The translations under genes and the position numbers were made by a program. DNA of 64,000 bases from Alphaproteobacteria bacterium. GTDB taxonomy: Bacteria; Pseudomonadota; Alphaproteobacteria; UBA8366; Aestuariispiraceae. Below are positions 9,068 to 23,711 of the stretch, piece after piece. Position 1 is the stretch's first letter, and each line of letters starts with the position of its first letter. Where the stretch lies: positions 1 to 64,000 of the forward strand of contig JANSXE010000004.1 in assembly GCA_024743195.1 (NCBI GenBank), written 5' to 3'. The notes under the pieces are model-generated. The model saw nothing but the letters and a program-made list of their open reading frames with translations, did not search any database and was not told the DNA's origin.

Positions 9068-10733
9068 ATGCAGCTCACGCTCTGGACATATGAGGGGCCG
9101 CCGCATGTCGGCGCCATGCGCGTCGCCACCGGCATGAAGAAGCTGCATTACGTGCTGCATGCGCCGCAAGGCGACACCTACGCCGACCTGCTCTTCACCA
9201 TGATCGAGCGGCGCGATCATCGCCCGCCCGTCACCTACACCACCTTCCAGGCGCGCGATCTCGGCTCCGACACGGCGGAAATCTTCAAGCACGCGCTCTC
9301 CGACGCCTATGAGCGCTTCCAGCCGGACGCCATGCTGGTCGGCGCCTCCTGCACGGCGGAGCTGATTCAGGACGATCCGGCGGGTTTGGCCAAGGCGCTC
9401 GCGCTGCCGGTTCCGGTGGTGCCGCTGGAGCTGCCCTCCTATCAGCGCAAGGAGAACTGGGGCGCCTCCGAGACCTTCTATCATCTGGTCCGCGCGCTGT
9501 GCGGCCCGCGGGCGCTGCAGCCCGGCGAAGAGCGTCCGGCCAGGGCCGAGGGCGCGCGGCCGAGCTGCAACCTGCTGGGCCCGACGGCGCTCGGCTTCCG
9601 TCACCGCGACGACGTGACGGAGGTGACCCGGCTGCTCGACGCGCTCGGCGTGGAGGTCAAGGTCGTCGCGCCGTTGGGCGCGACGCCGGCCGACGTCGCG
9701 CGGCTCGGCGAGGCGGACTTCAACGTCGTGCTCTATCCGGAGCTCGGCGAGACCGCGGCGAAGTGGCTCGAGCGCGCGTTCCGGCAACCCGTCGTGCGCA
9801 CGGTTCCGATCGGCGTCGGGGCCACGAAGCGCTTCGTCCAGGAGGTCGCGGAGATCGCCGGCGTCGATCCGGCGCCGCTGCTGGAGCGCGAGATCGCCCG
9901 GCTGCCTTGGTACTCCCGCTCGATCGATTCGACCTATCTGACCGGCAAGCGCGTCTTCGTGTTCGGGGACGCCACGCACGCGATCGCTGCGGCCGAGGTG
10001 GCGGCCGACGAATTCGGCTTCGAGGTGGTCGGCCTCGGGACCTACAGCCGCGAGCAGGCCCGCGAGGTGCGCGCCGCCGCCAAGCGCTACGGCGTCGAGG
10101 CGCTGATCAGCGACGATTATCTGGAGGTCGAGGACCGGATCGCGGAACTGCATCCGGAGCTGGTTCTGGGCACTCAGATGGAGCGCCACATCGCCAAGCG
10201 TTTCGGGGTCCCCTGCGCCGTCATCTCCGCGCCGGTGCATGTGCACGATTATCCCGCCCGCTATTCCCCGCAGATGGGATTCGAGGGCGCGAACGTCCTG
10301 TTCGACACCTGGGTCCACCCCCTGATGATGGGGCTGGAGGAGCATCTCTTGGGGATGTTCCGCGAGGATTTCGAGTTCAACGACCACACGCCCTCGCATC
10401 TCGGCCACAAGCCGGATCAGTCGGCGCCGCGCCCGGACGAAGAGCCGGCGCCCGCGAATTCGGTCGCAGACGACGGGCCGCCCGCCGCCGCCGAAGCCGG
10501 CGTCGCGACGCTGGAGCGGCCGCAGACCGACGCGGCCGCCGCCGCCCCCGAGATCGCCCCCGAGATCGCCGCCGAAGCGGCGCCCGAGGCGCCGGCCGGC
10601 GCGCCCGTCTGGGCTGTCGAGGCCGAGAAGGAGCTGAAGAAGATCCCCTTCTTCGTGCGGGGCAAGGCGCGCCGCAACACCGAGCGCTTCGCGACGGAGC
10701 GCGGACTGACGACCATCACGCTGGATACGCTCT

Positions 10734-10762
<29 letters not shown>
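9068..10762 (+). CDS. bchB: Light-independent protochlorophyllide reductase subunit B
   Basis: Second catalytic subunit of dark-operative protochlorophyllide reductase. Asp36 ([11 protein letters not shown]), the unusual aspartate ligand of the NB cluster, is at the same residue number as in Rhodobacter. The C-terminal PCP_red domain is present ([19 protein letters not shown]). At 564 residues the protein is about 40 longer than usual. The excess is a disordered Ala/Glu/Pro linker (about 455-515) between the catalytic domain and the C-terminal domain, with the repeats [17 protein letters not shown]. The 3' end overlaps bchH by 29 bp in another frame. Confidence 0.95.
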
Positions 10763-15403
<4,641 letters not shown>

Positions 15404-15424
15404 GAGCCGGGGGAAGGGCCGTCC

Positions 15425-16126
15425 ATGGACACCGCCAGCTACGTCGCCCGCCGGGGCCAGATCGCGCACTACTTCGACCGCACCGCGGCCGACGCCTGGG
15501 CGAAGCTGACCTCGGACGCGCCGGTCAGCAAGATCCGGGCGACCGTCCGGGCCGGTCGCGACAGGATGCGGGGGACGCTTCTGTCCTATCTGCCTGAGGA
15601 CCTGACCGGCAAGCGCCTGCTGGACGCCGGCTGCGGGACTGGGGCGCTGGCGGTCGAGGCGGCGCGCCGCGGCGCGCACGTCACCGCGATCGACCTGTCG
15701 CCGACCCTGATCGATCTGGCGCGCGAGCGCACGCCGGTCGACGGCCTCCAGGGCCGCATCGACTTCACCGCCGGCGACATGCTGGACCCGGCGCTGGGCG
15801 AGTTCGACCATGTCGTCGCGATGGATTCCCTGATCCATTACACGAGCCCGGACATGGTCCGCGCTCTGGCCGGGCTGGCGCGCCGCACCCGGACGTCCAT
15901 CGTCTACACCTTCGCGCCGAAGACGCCGGCCTTGGCCGCGATGCATGCGGTCGGCCGGCTGTTCCCGCGCGGCGACCGCGCGCCGGCGATCGAGCCGGTC
16001 AGCCGGCGGCGCATGCACGGCGCCATCGACCGGCACGCCGAGCTGAACGACTGGCGCGTCGGCCGGGGCGAGAAGATCACGAGCGGCTTCTACATGTCGC
16101 ACGCCCAGGAACTGACGAGAGAGTAG
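15425..16126 (+). CDS. bchM: Magnesium-protoporphyrin IX methyltransferase
   Basis: BchM transfers a methyl group from S-adenosylmethionine to Mg-protoporphyrin IX, making the substrate of the AcsF cyclase. The 233-residue protein has motif I LLDAGCGTGALAVEAARRG (about residues 65-83) and the post-motif region HVVAMDSLIHY, typical of the BchM class. The start follows a GGGGGAAGG-like ribosome site. It is placed between bchL and lhaA in the same transcription unit. Confidence 0.94.
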   Translation: MDTASYVARRGQIAHYFDRTAADAWAKLTSDAPVSKIRATVRAGRDRMRGTLLSYLPEDLTGKRLLDAGCGTGALAVEAARRGAHVTAIDLSPTLIDLARERTPVDGLQGRIDFTAGDMLDPALGEFDHVVAMDSLIHYTSPDMVRALAGLARRTRTSIVYTFAPKTPALAAMHAVGRLFPRGDRAPAIEPVSRRRMHGAIDRHAELNDWRVGRGEKITSGFYMSHAQELTRE

Positions 16127-16143
16127 GGGGAAGGCGCGCCGTC

Positions 16144-17580
16144 ATGCAGAAGCCCGTCACCGTCCTGATCGCCGAAGGGTGGAGCCGCGTCGGATCGCGG
16201 TTCCTGCCGTTCGCCGATGCGGCGACGCCGGACCTGCCGCTGGGGCGGCTGGTGCGGTTGTCGCTGTTCCAGGTCTCGGTCGGCATGGCGGTGGTGCTGC
16301 TGACGGGCACGCTGAACCGGGTGATGATCCTGGAACTCGGGGTCGCGACCTGGCTGGTCTCGCTGATGGTCTCGCTGCCGCTGGTCTTCGCGCCGCTGCG
16401 CGCGCTGATCGGCCATCGCTCGGACACCCACCGCTCGGTGCTGGGTTGGCGGCGCGTGCCCTACATCTGGTTCGGCACGCTGATGCAGTTCGGCGGGCTG
16501 GCGATTATGCCCTTCGCGCTCTTGGTGCTGTCCGGCGACGGGGTGGGCTCCGCGGCCTGGGGGCAGGCGGGCGCCGCGCTCGCCTTCCTGATGATCGGCG
16601 CCGGGCTGCATACGACGCAGACCGCCGGCCTGGCGCTCGCCACCGATCTGGCGGAGGAGGAGAGCCGCCCGCGGGTCATCGCGCTGATGTACGTCATGCT
16701 GCTGGTCGGCATGGTGGTCGCGGCGCTGGTCTTCGGTTGGCTGCTGGCGGACTACAGCCACACCAAGCTGATCCAGGTGATCCAGGGCGCGGCGGTGCTG
16801 ACCGCGGCGCTCAATCTCGTCGCCTTGTGGAAGCAGGAGGCGCGCGATCCCTCGAAGACCCGCGCCGACCGGCCGCGCCCGCTTTTCCGCGAGAGCTGGC
16901 GGCGCTTCGCCGCGGGCGGCCGGGCGAGTCGGCTGTTGGTCGTGGTCGGGCTGGGCGCTGCAGGCTTCAGCATGCAGGACATCCTGCTCGAGCCCTATGG
17001 CGGCGAGATCCTGAATCTGACGGTCGGCCAGACCACCGCGCTGACGGCGCTGCTGGCCGGCGGCACGCTGGCCGGCTTCGCGCTGGCGGCGCGGATGCTG
17101 ACCGCGGGCTTCGACGCCTACCGGCTGGCGGCCACGGGCGCCTTGGCCGGCGTCGTCGCCTTCTCCTGCGTCATCTTCGCCGCGCCGTTGGAATCCGCCG
17201 CCCTGTTCCGCGTCGGGACGGCGCTGATCGGTTTCGGCGGCGGGCTGTTCGCGGTCGGCACGCTCTCGGCGGCGATGGCGCTGGCGGACGCCGGCGGCAG
17301 CGGGCTGGCGCTCGGCGCCTGGGGCGCCGTGCAGGCGACCGCGACGGGCGTCGCGATCGCCGTCGGCGGCGGCTTGCGCGATTGGATCGGCGGGCTCGCG
17401 GAGGCGGGCGCGCTCGGGCCGGCGCTGGTGGACCCGGCGGTCGGCTACGGTTTCGTCTACCACCTGGAAATCCTGTTCCTGTTCGCCACGCTTGCCGCGA
17501 TCGGGCCGCTGGTGCGGTTCCGCGACGACGGCGCGACGAACGGCGGGAGCAAGTTCGGTCTGGCCGAGTTCCCCGGCTGA
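16144..17580 (+). CDS. lhaA: LhaA, PucC-family light-harvesting 1 assembly protein
   Basis: LhaA helps assemble the LH1 antenna, probably by bringing bacteriochlorophyll to the antenna polypeptides or placing them in the membrane. The 478-residue MFS-type protein has about twelve helices, the first-helix motif TGTLNRVMILELGVATWLV, HRSVLGWRRVPYIWFGTLMQ after the early helices, and FSMQDILLEPYGGEIL in the middle. Position directly upstream of puhA is the canonical place for lhaA and separates it from the paralogue at 1845. The ATG has a GGGGGAAGG ribosome site. Confidence 0.93.
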   Translation: MQKPVTVLIAEGWSRVGSRFLPFADAATPDLPLGRLVRLSLFQVSVGMAVVLLTGTLNRVMILELGVATWLVSLMVSLPLVFAPLRALIGHRSDTHRSVLGWRRVPYIWFGTLMQFGGLAIMPFALLVLSGDGVGSAAWGQAGAALAFLMIGAGLHTTQTAGLALATDLAEEESRPRVIALMYVMLLVGMVVAALVFGWLLADYSHTKLIQVIQGAAVLTAALNLVALWKQEARDPSKTRADRPRPLFRESWRRFAAGGRASRLLVVVGLGAAGFSMQDILLEPYGGEILNLTVGQTTALTALLAGGTLAGFALAARMLTAGFDAYRLAATGALAGVVAFSCVIFAAPLESAALFRVGTALIGFGGGLFAVGTLSAAMALADAGGSGLALGAWGAVQATATGVAIAVGGGLRDWIGGLAEAGALGPALVDPAVGYGFVYHLEILFLFATLAAIGPLVRFRDDGATNGGSKFGLAEFPG

Positions 17581-17604
17581 CCGAAGAACGAGGAGTATGG
17601 GATC

Positions 17605-18372
17605 ATGAACCTCATCGGCGACATCACGGGCTACATCGACGTGGCTCAGGTGGTGCTCTACGTGTTCTGGGTCTTCTTCGCCGGCCTGATCATCTATCTG
17701 GTGAAGGAGAACAAGCGCGAGGGCTATCCGCTCGACAGCGACCGGACCAACGCGCGCGTCAGCGTGATCGGCTGGCCGGAGCCGCCGGACCCCGTCACCT
17801 ACGTCACCGCGCAGGGCGAGCGCATCACCGCGCCGACCGGCAAGGGCGACGACCGGCCCATCGCGGCCGAGCCCGCGGCCCCCTGGCCCGGCGCGCCGCT
17901 GGTCCCGACCGGCAACCCGATGCTGGATTGCGTCGGTCCGGGCTCCTACGCCCAGCGCCAGGACAAGCCGGACCTGACCAACGAAGGCGCGCCCAAGCTG
18001 GTCCCGAACCGGATCGCCAGCGACTTCCATGTGGACGAGCGGGACCCGAATCCGGTCGGCATGGAGGTGGTCGGCCTCGACGGCAAGGTCGGCGGCACGG
18101 TCAGCGAGCTCTGGATCGACCGGGCGGAGCATCTGATCCGCTATCTGGAGGTCGACACCGGCGGCTCCGGGTCGGTGCTGCTGCCGATGACCATGGCGCG
18201 CGTCACCGGCGGGCAGGTGCGGGTCGCCTCGGTCAAGGGCGAGCATTTCGCCGACGTGCCCAAGCTCGCCAATCCGGATCAGGTCACGCGCTTGGAGGAG
18301 GAGAAGATCACCGCCTACTACGCGGCCGGCCATCTCTACGCCACGCCGCAGCGCCTGGAGCCGTTGCTGTGA
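17605..18372 (+). CDS. puhA: Photosynthetic reaction centre H subunit
   Basis: The H subunit caps the cytoplasmic face of the reaction centre and guides protons to QB. The 255-residue protein has one N-terminal membrane helix (about 12-32, VAQVVLYVFWVFFAGLIIYL), then the conserved NKREGYPLDSDR and a soluble beta-rich PRC-barrel domain (GGTVSELWIDRAEHLIRYLEV). It is normal in length. Its stop overlaps the GTG start of puhB. The L and M subunits (pufLM) are not in the window. Confidence 0.97.
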   Translation: MNLIGDITGYIDVAQVVLYVFWVFFAGLIIYLVKENKREGYPLDSDRTNARVSVIGWPEPPDPVTYVTAQGERITAPTGKGDDRPIAAEPAAPWPGAPLVPTGNPMLDCVGPGSYAQRQDKPDLTNEGAPKLVPNRIASDFHVDERDPNPVGMEVVGLDGKVGGTVSELWIDRAEHLIRYLEVDTGGSGSVLLPMTMARVTGGQVRVASVKGEHFADVPKLANPDQVTRLEEEKITAYYAAGHLYATPQRLEPLL

Positions 18373-19124
18373 GCGGCGGGCACGGCCACGACGATTTCGC
18401 CTTCGAGCCGATCCGGGGCCTGCCGGAGCGGCCGCCCGAGGGCGAGAAGATCCTGTGGCAGGGCGCGCCGACCTGGAAGGGGCTGGCGATCCGCAGCTTC
18501 CACGTCCGGAAGGTGGCGATCTATTTCGCGATCCTGATGGTCTGGCGTCTGATCGAAACGCTGCATGGCGGCGGAACCTTGGCGGCCGCCCTGGTGGACG
18601 CCTCCGGGATTCTTCCCGTCGCCGTCGTCGGGATCGGGTTGCTCGCCGGCTTCGCCTATCTCTATGCGCGCTCCAGCGTCTTCACCGTCACCAGCCGGCG
18701 GGTGGTGATGCGCTTCGGGCTGGCCCTGCCGATGGCGATCAACCTGCCCTTCGCGCGGATCGACGCGGCCGCCCACCGGCGCTTCGCCGACGGCTCGGGC
18801 GACATCCCGCTGACGCTGGCGAAGGGCGAGCGCATCGCCTTCCTGCATCTGTGGCCCTTCGCGCGGCCCTGGAAGGTCAGCCAGCCGCAGCCGACGCTGA
18901 AGGCGCTGGCCGAGTCGGAGAAGGCGGCGCAGATCCTGGGCGAGGCGCTCGAGGCCTTCCTCGCCGAGGGCGGCGACGAAGCGGCTGCGCCCAGCATTCC
19001 GGTCCGACTGGCCCGGCCGGGCGCGACGGGCGTACGCGCGGCGGCCCCGGCGCCGGGCCGGGCGAAACAGGGCGCGTCGGACGCCGGCCGGGCGCCGGCG
19101 GTGGCGAGCCCGAGTCGGGCCTGA
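18369..19124 (+). CDS. puhB: PuhB, reaction centre assembly protein
   Basis: PuhB is an integral membrane factor needed for reaction-centre assembly. The 251-residue product starts with GTG overlapping the puhA stop (GTGA). Family features are the N-terminal GLPERPPEGEKILWQGAPTW, two to three hydrophobic helices (about 53-100), and a PH-like region, SRRVVMRFGLALPMAINLPF. The last 50 or so residues are a Pro/Ala/Arg-rich tail that looks disordered and makes the protein longer than the typical 210-230 residues. The start is fixed by the overlap and by the family N-terminus. Confidence 0.9.
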   Translation: MSGGHGHDDFAFEPIRGLPERPPEGEKILWQGAPTWKGLAIRSFHVRKVAIYFAILMVWRLIETLHGGGTLAAALVDASGILPVAVVGIGLLAGFAYLYARSSVFTVTSRRVVMRFGLALPMAINLPFARIDAAAHRRFADGSGDIPLTLAKGERIAFLHLWPFARPWKVSQPQPTLKALAESEKAAQILGEALEAFLAEGGDEAAAPSIPVRLARPGATGVRAAAPAPGRAKQGASDAGRAPAVASPSRA

Positions 19125-19154
19125 CGGGCCGGCGGATAAGAGAGGAGCGAGGTC

Positions 19155-19634
19155 ATGGCGGACGCCGAGAGCAAGCATCGCCCCCATCCGGAGGATGCGA
19201 TCCCGCGCTTGGCGGTGATCGGCGCCGGGCTGATGGTCGCGGCGGCGATCCTCCTGTCCTACGGCGCGTCGAGCGGCTCGCTCGACCGTTTCACCACGCA
19301 GCCGGCCGCGCAGACCGTGGAGACGCGCACGGTGCGCTTCACCGACGCCCCCGACGGCCGGGTCCTGGTCGAGGACGCCGAGACCGGCGCGCTGATCCAC
19401 GAGATCGCGGTCGGCGAGGAGAACTTCATCCGCGGCGTCCTGCGCGGTCTGGCGCGGGAGCGGATGCTGAACGACGTCGGCCGGGCGCCGGCCTTCGAAT
19501 TGGTGCGCTGGAGCGACGGCCGCTTCACGCTGCGCGATACGGGCACCGACCGGCTGATCGATCTCGGCGGGTTCGGCGTCGACAACGCGGCCGCCTTCGC
19601 GCGGCTGATGACGAGCGCAGGAGACGGGCGATGA
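19155..19634 (+). CDS. puhC: PuhC, photosynthetic complex assembly protein
   Basis: PuhC is a membrane-anchored assembly factor for the reaction centre and LH1. The 159-residue protein has a short cytoplasmic N-terminus, one membrane helix (about 18-40, [19 protein letters not shown]) and a periplasmic domain with [17 protein letters not shown] and [16 protein letters not shown], characteristic of the family. A GAGGAG ribosome site precedes the ATG. The stop overlaps the next ATG (ATGA). Position puhA-puhB-puhC is canonical. Confidence 0.9.
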   Translation: MADAESKHRPHPEDAIPRLAVIGAGLMVAAAILLSYGASSGSLDRFTTQPAAQTVETRTVRFTDAPDGRVLVEDAETGALIHEIAVGEENFIRGVLRGLARERMLNDVGRAPAFELVRWSDGRFTLRDTGTDRLIDLGGFGVDNAAAFARLMTSAGDGR

Positions 19635-19936
19635 GAGCGGGCGACCTCTTCTACACCGACACGATCGATCTGCCCTGCCGGATCGAGATCGAGAACACGT
19701 TCGAGAGCTTGCACGCCCATGTGGTGCTGGACGGCGATCCGCCGATCCACCCGGGCGACAAGGTCACCGTGCACGGCGAGCCGATCGCCGTGCCCTACGG
19801 CGAAAGCCTGACCCTGGAGCGCACCGCGACGTTGCGCCGGGCGGGCGCATTGGGACGCTGGTGGGCGACCGTCACCGGCGATTTGGAAATCTTCGAGATG
19901 TTCGAGGTCAGCTTCACCTCCGGGAGGTCCCTATGA
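19631..19936 (+). CDS. Conserved small protein of the puh operon, function unknown
   Basis: A 101-residue soluble protein with start and stop both overlapping its neighbours (puhC and acsF) by 4 bp. It reads as beta-rich, with [36 protein letters not shown] and a C-terminal [17 protein letters not shown] see no signal peptide, membrane helix or catalytic motif. A gene of about this size sits between puhC and acsF in several purple-bacterial clusters to my knowledge, but I know no assigned function. The tight coupling to acsF suggests help with the cyclase or with assembly; this is inference. Confidence 0.75.
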   Translation: MRAGDLFYTDTIDLPCRIEIENTFESLHAHVVLDGDPPIHPGDKVTVHGEPIAVPYGESLTLERTATLRRAGALGRWWATVTGDLEIFEMFEVSFTSGRSL

Positions 19937-21000
19937 CGATCGAAACCCTGTCGCTCACGCCCTCCGACAGCACGCGGAAGGCGATGGAAAGCACGGTCCT
20001 CAGCCCGCGCTTCTACACCACCGATTTCGACGAGTTGGATCGCATCGACGTGGAGCCCGTGCGCGCCGAATGGGACGTGCTGATCGCCGACCTGGAGGAA
20101 GACACCAACAAGCGCCATTTCCGCAAGGACGAGCGCTGGAACAAGATCGACCTCGACGCCATGCCCGACGGGCTGAAGCGCGAGTTTCTGGACTTCCTGG
20201 TCAGTTCGCTGACGGCGGAGTTCTCGGGCTGCGTGCTCTACGCCGAGATGAAGCGGCGCGGGACGAACCCGGACATCTGCAAGCTGTTCAAGCTGATGAG
20301 CCGGGACGAGGCGCGTCACGCCGGCTTCATTAACGACGCGCTGAAGGAGTTCGGCCTGGGCGTCGATCTCGGTTATCTGACGCGCAGCAAGAAATACACC
20401 TTCTTCAAGCCGAAGTTCATCTTCTACGCCACCTATCTGTCGGAGAAGATCGGCTACGCCCGCTACATCACGATCTACCGTCACCTGCAGAAGAACCCGG
20501 ACCGGATGATCCATCCGATCTTCCAGTGGTTCGAACAGTGGTGCAACGACGAGTTCCGCCACGGCGAGGCCTTCGCGCTGCTGATGCGCGCCAACCCGCA
20601 CCTGCTGCAAGGGCGCAACAAGCTCTGGGTCAAGTTCTTCCAGCTCGCGGTCTACGCCACCATGTATGTGCGCGACCACGCCCGGCCGGAGTTCCACAAG
20701 GCGCTCGACCTCGATCCGACGGAGTACGACTACAAGGTCTTCAACATCTGCGCGGAGATCTCCAAGCAGGTGTTCCCGGTGACGCCGGATCTCGACAACC
20801 CGGCCTTCCGGGCCGGGCTGGAGCGCCTGCGCCGGATCAGCCAGAAGATGGACGCCGCCCGCACGCAGGGCGGCCCGATCGGCGCGATCAAACGCGCAGG
20901 CTTGAGCGTGGCGGCGGCCGCCGCCTTCGGCCGCCTCTTCCTGGTGCCGGGCGTCCCGAACGAACTGCCGGAGACCAGCCGGCTGCAGCCGGCCTGGTGA
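19933..21000 (+). CDS. acsF: Aerobic Mg-protoporphyrin IX monomethyl ester cyclase AcsF
   Basis: AcsF is the oxygen-dependent diiron cyclase that forms ring E of bacteriochlorophyll. The 355-residue protein has diiron ligand stretches [30 protein letters not shown] and [12 protein letters not shown]. The ATG at 19933 overlaps the preceding stop, has a GGGAGG ribosome site and gives the usual N-terminus; an upstream in-frame start reads through the neighbour. The anaerobic radical cyclase bchE is not in the window. With only acsF seen here, aerobic or semi-aerobic pigment synthesis is supported, while bchNBL covers the dark reduction step. Confidence 0.95.
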   Translation: MTIETLSLTPSDSTRKAMESTVLSPRFYTTDFDELDRIDVEPVRAEWDVLIADLEEDTNKRHFRKDERWNKIDLDAMPDGLKREFLDFLVSSLTAEFSGCVLYAEMKRRGTNPDICKLFKLMSRDEARHAGFINDALKEFGLGVDLGYLTRSKKYTFFKPKFIFYATYLSEKIGYARYITIYRHLQKNPDRMIHPIFQWFEQWCNDEFRHGEAFALLMRANPHLLQGRNKLWVKFFQLAVYATMYVRDHARPEFHKALDLDPTEYDYKVFNICAEISKQVFPVTPDLDNPAFRAGLERLRRISQKMDAARTQGGPIGAIKRAGLSVAAAAAFGRLFLVPGVPNELPETSRLQPAW

Positions 21001-21037
21001 GGTCGAAGACCCGACGGCGAGGAGCCTGGAGCACGCG

Positions 21038-21931
21038 ATGACCGCCTATCTTCTGCCCCTTTTGTGCGCCGTGTTCGTCTGGTGGTTCGGCACCGGGGCG
21101 GTCCTCTATGCGGACGGTCTGCCGGCCGCCGCGCGGCGGCGCATGCTGATCGGGGCGACGGGCCTGGCGCTCGGCGCGCTGACCGCGCTTGCGCTGGTCG
21201 CCGCGGAGACGACCGCGCTTGCGGCCTATCTCGGGTTCGTGGCCGGGATCGTGCTGTGGGGGTGGAACGAGCTCCTCTTCCTCAGCGGCCATGTGACCGG
21301 CCCCAACCGGTCCTTCCGGCCGCCCGAGGCGAGGGGATGGCGCCGCTTCACGCTGGCGGCGGGCACGCTGATCTATCATGAGATCGCGCTGGTCGCGACG
21401 GCGGGCGCGATGCTGGCGCTGACCTGGGGGGCGGCGAACCAGGTGGGTCTGTGGACCTTCGCGCTGCTCTTCGCCATGCGGCTGTCGACGAAGCTGAACA
21501 TCTTCTTCGGCGTCCCGAACATGAGCGAGGAGATGTTGCCGCCGAACGTGGCCTATCTGAAGAGCCACTTCGGTCCGCGCCGTCTGCACCCCTTCTTCGC
21601 GCTGTCGGTCTTCGCCGCGACGGCGCTCGTCGCCTGGTTGATCTGGCGGGCGTCGACGACCGGGGCCGCGGCGGGCGCCGCGCCCGGCGCTGGCTTCGAG
21701 CATGCGGCGCTGAGTCTCATGGCCGCGCTGGCCCTGTTGGGGCTCATTGAACATTGGCTTCTGGTCCTGCCGGTGAGGGATTCCGCCCTCTGGCGCTGGG
21801 CCATGCGGGCGTCGGACCAGGGTCCGGCGCAGTCCGGTCAGCCCGGGCGGACGCCGGTCGCGTCCCGGGCGGACTATCTGAACGGCGCTGGCGGGGCGGC
21901 GCCCTCGCCTGGCAACGGGAGGCTTTCATGA
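21038..21931 (+). CDS. puhE: PuhE, photosynthetic complex assembly protein (DUF3623)
   Basis: PuhE is a polytopic membrane protein that modulates photosystem assembly in Rhodobacter. The 297-residue product has about seven hydrophobic helices and the family stretches [30 protein letters not shown], and [18 protein letters not shown]. The C-terminal 45 residues are a disordered Gly/Pro/Arg tail. A GAGGAG/GGAG site precedes the ATG. The stop overlaps the hemA ATG (ATGA), so tetrapyrrole supply and assembly genes are translationally coupled. Confidence 0.92.
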   Translation: MTAYLLPLLCAVFVWWFGTGAVLYADGLPAAARRRMLIGATGLALGALTALALVAAETTALAAYLGFVAGIVLWGWNELLFLSGHVTGPNRSFRPPEARGWRRFTLAAGTLIYHEIALVATAGAMLALTWGAANQVGLWTFALLFAMRLSTKLNIFFGVPNMSEEMLPPNVAYLKSHFGPRRLHPFFALSVFAATALVAWLIWRASTTGAAAGAAPGAGFEHAALSLMAALALLGLIEHWLLVLPVRDSALWRWAMRASDQGPAQSGQPGRTPVASRADYLNGAGGAAPSPGNGRLS

Positions 21932-23154
21932 ACTACGAGCAATTCTTCCGCGACGGTCTCGCCATGTTGCAGGCCGAGGGCAACTACCGGGTCTTCGCCG
22001 ACCTGGAGCGGCAGGCGGGAGCCTTCCCCAAGGCGCGACGCTATCGCGACCCGTCGGACGGCGGCGGGGAAGAGGACGTGACCGTCTGGTGCTCGAACGA
22101 CTATCTCGGCATGGGCCAGAACCCGGTCGTGATCGAGGCGATGCACGCCGCGATCGACAAGTGCGGCGCCGGCGCCGGCGGAACCCGCAACATCTCCGGC
22201 ACCAACCACTATCACGTGCTGCTGGAGCGCGAACTGGCCGACCTGCACGGCAAGGAGGCGGCGCTGCTCTTCACCTCCGGCTACGTGTCGAACTGGGCCA
22301 CCCTCTGCACGCTGGCCGCCAAGCTGCCGGACTGCGTGGTGCTGTCGGATTCGCTCAACCACGCCTCGATGATCGAAGGCATCCGTCACAGCCGGGCGGA
22401 AAAGCGGGTCTTCAAGCATAACGACCTCGCCGATCTGGAGCGCCATCTTCAGGAGATCGACCCGGCCCGGCCGAAGCTGATCGCCTTCGAGAGCGTCTAC
22501 TCCATGGACGGCGACATCGGCCCGATCGAGGGGATCTGCGACCTCGCCGACAAGTACGGGGCGATGACCTATCTCGACGAGGTGCACGCGGTCGGCATGT
22601 ACGGGCCCCGCGGCGGCGGCGTCGCCGAACGCGAGGGGCTGATGGACCGCATCACCGTGATCGAGGGCACGCTGGGCAAGGCCTTCGGCGTGGTCGGCGG
22701 CTACATCGCGGCCTCGGCGGCCTTGTGCGACTATGTGCGCAGTTTCGCCTCCGGCTTCATCTTCACCACCGCCCTGCCGCCGGCGATCGCGGCCGGCGCG
22801 TGGGCCAGCGTGAAGCATCTGAAGGGCAGTTCGGTCGAGCGCGACCTGCAGAAGAAGCGCGTCGCGACCCTGCGCCGCAAGCTGGACGCCGCGGGCATCC
22901 CGCATCTGCCGAATCCCAGCCACATCGTTCCGGTGATGGTCGGCGACCCCGTGCTCTGCAAGGAGATCAGCGACCGCCTGCTGGACGAGCACCGGATCTA
23001 CGTGCAGCCGATCAACTTCCCGACCGTGCCGAAGGGGACGGAGCGACTGCGCATCACCCCGGGCCCGCTGCATGACGAGCGCCAGATCGACGAACTGGTG
23101 GGCGCGCTGACCGAAATCTGGGCCGAACTGGGCCTCGAGCAGGTCGCGGCCTGA
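21928..23154 (+). CDS. hemA: 5-aminolevulinate synthase (C4 pathway)
   Basis: HemA condenses glycine and succinyl-CoA to 5-aminolevulinate with pyridoxal phosphate, the first step of tetrapyrrole synthesis in alphaproteobacteria. The 408-residue protein has the substrate region [16 protein letters not shown], the PLP stretch [12 protein letters not shown] and the Schiff-base lysine in [14 protein letters not shown]. The ATG has a GGGAGG ribosome site and overlaps puhE. A hemA copy inside a photosynthesis operon means ALA supply follows the PpsR-controlled promoter. A second ALA synthase elsewhere for housekeeping haem would not be surprising but cannot be seen here. Confidence 0.96.
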   Translation: MNYEQFFRDGLAMLQAEGNYRVFADLERQAGAFPKARRYRDPSDGGGEEDVTVWCSNDYLGMGQNPVVIEAMHAAIDKCGAGAGGTRNISGTNHYHVLLERELADLHGKEAALLFTSGYVSNWATLCTLAAKLPDCVVLSDSLNHASMIEGIRHSRAEKRVFKHNDLADLERHLQEIDPARPKLIAFESVYSMDGDIGPIEGICDLADKYGAMTYLDEVHAVGMYGPRGGGVAEREGLMDRITVIEGTLGKAFGVVGGYIAASAALCDYVRSFASGFIFTTALPPAIAAGAWASVKHLKGSSVERDLQKKRVATLRRKLDAAGIPHLPNPSHIVPVMVGDPVLCKEISDRLLDEHRIYVQPINFPTVPKGTERLRITPGPLHDERQIDELVGALTEIWAELGLEQVAA

Positions 23155-23174
23155 CGGCGTAAGAGGGAGCTCCC

Positions 23175-23711
23175 TTGACCCGCATCGCCCCCAAACCGCC
23201 CGTGATGATCCCGGCCATCGGGCCGGACGGCGGCCTTTACCCGGTCGAAAAGATGGAAGCGCACGAGAAGGCGCTGCGCCATCAGGCGATCTCCGTCTTC
23301 GTCTTTCGGGGCGGCGAGATGCTGATCCAGAAGCGGGCGGCGGAGAAGTACCACTGCGGAGGATTATGGGCGAACGCGGTCTGCTCCCACCCGCACTGGG
23401 GCGAGGATCACGCGGCCGCCGCCCTGCGCAGGATGGATGAGGAGCTGGGCGCCAGCCTGCCGCTCGCCCGCACCGCGACCGTGGACTACCGCGCCGACGT
23501 GGGCGAAGGGCTCGTCGAGTGCGAGGAGGTCGCGGTCTTCCGCGGCGAGGCGGCGGAGGGCTGGACGCCGGCGCCCGATCCGGCGGAGGTCGCCGCCGTG
23601 CGCTGGGCGCCGGTCGCGACGCTGCAGGCCGAGGCCGAGCGCGAGCCGACCCGTTTCGCGCCCTGGTTCCGCATCTACCTGAAACGCTGGAGCGACCTCG
23701 GGCTCGACTGA
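23175..23711 (+). CDS. idi: Isopentenyl-diphosphate delta-isomerase, type I
   Basis: Idi interconverts IPP and DMAPP, feeding the geranylgeranyl diphosphate used by BchG and for carotenoids. The 178-residue Nudix-fold protein has GGLWANAVCSHPHWGED with the active-site cysteine, and the acidic motif RRMDEELGASL. The apparent start is TTG with an AGAGGGAG ribosome site six bases upstream; an in-frame GTG/ATG pair lies about 30 bp later and would lose only poorly conserved residues. It is the last gene of the plus-strand unit. Its last 37 bp overlap the convergent MFS gene. Confidence 0.93.
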   Translation: MTRIAPKPPVMIPAIGPDGGLYPVEKMEAHEKALRHQAISVFVFRGGEMLIQKRAAEKYHCGGLWANAVCSHPHWGEDHAAAALRRMDEELGASLPLARTATVDYRADVGEGLVECEEVAVFRGEAAEGWTPAPDPAEVAAVRWAPVATLQAEAEREPTRFAPWFRIYLKRWSDLGLD

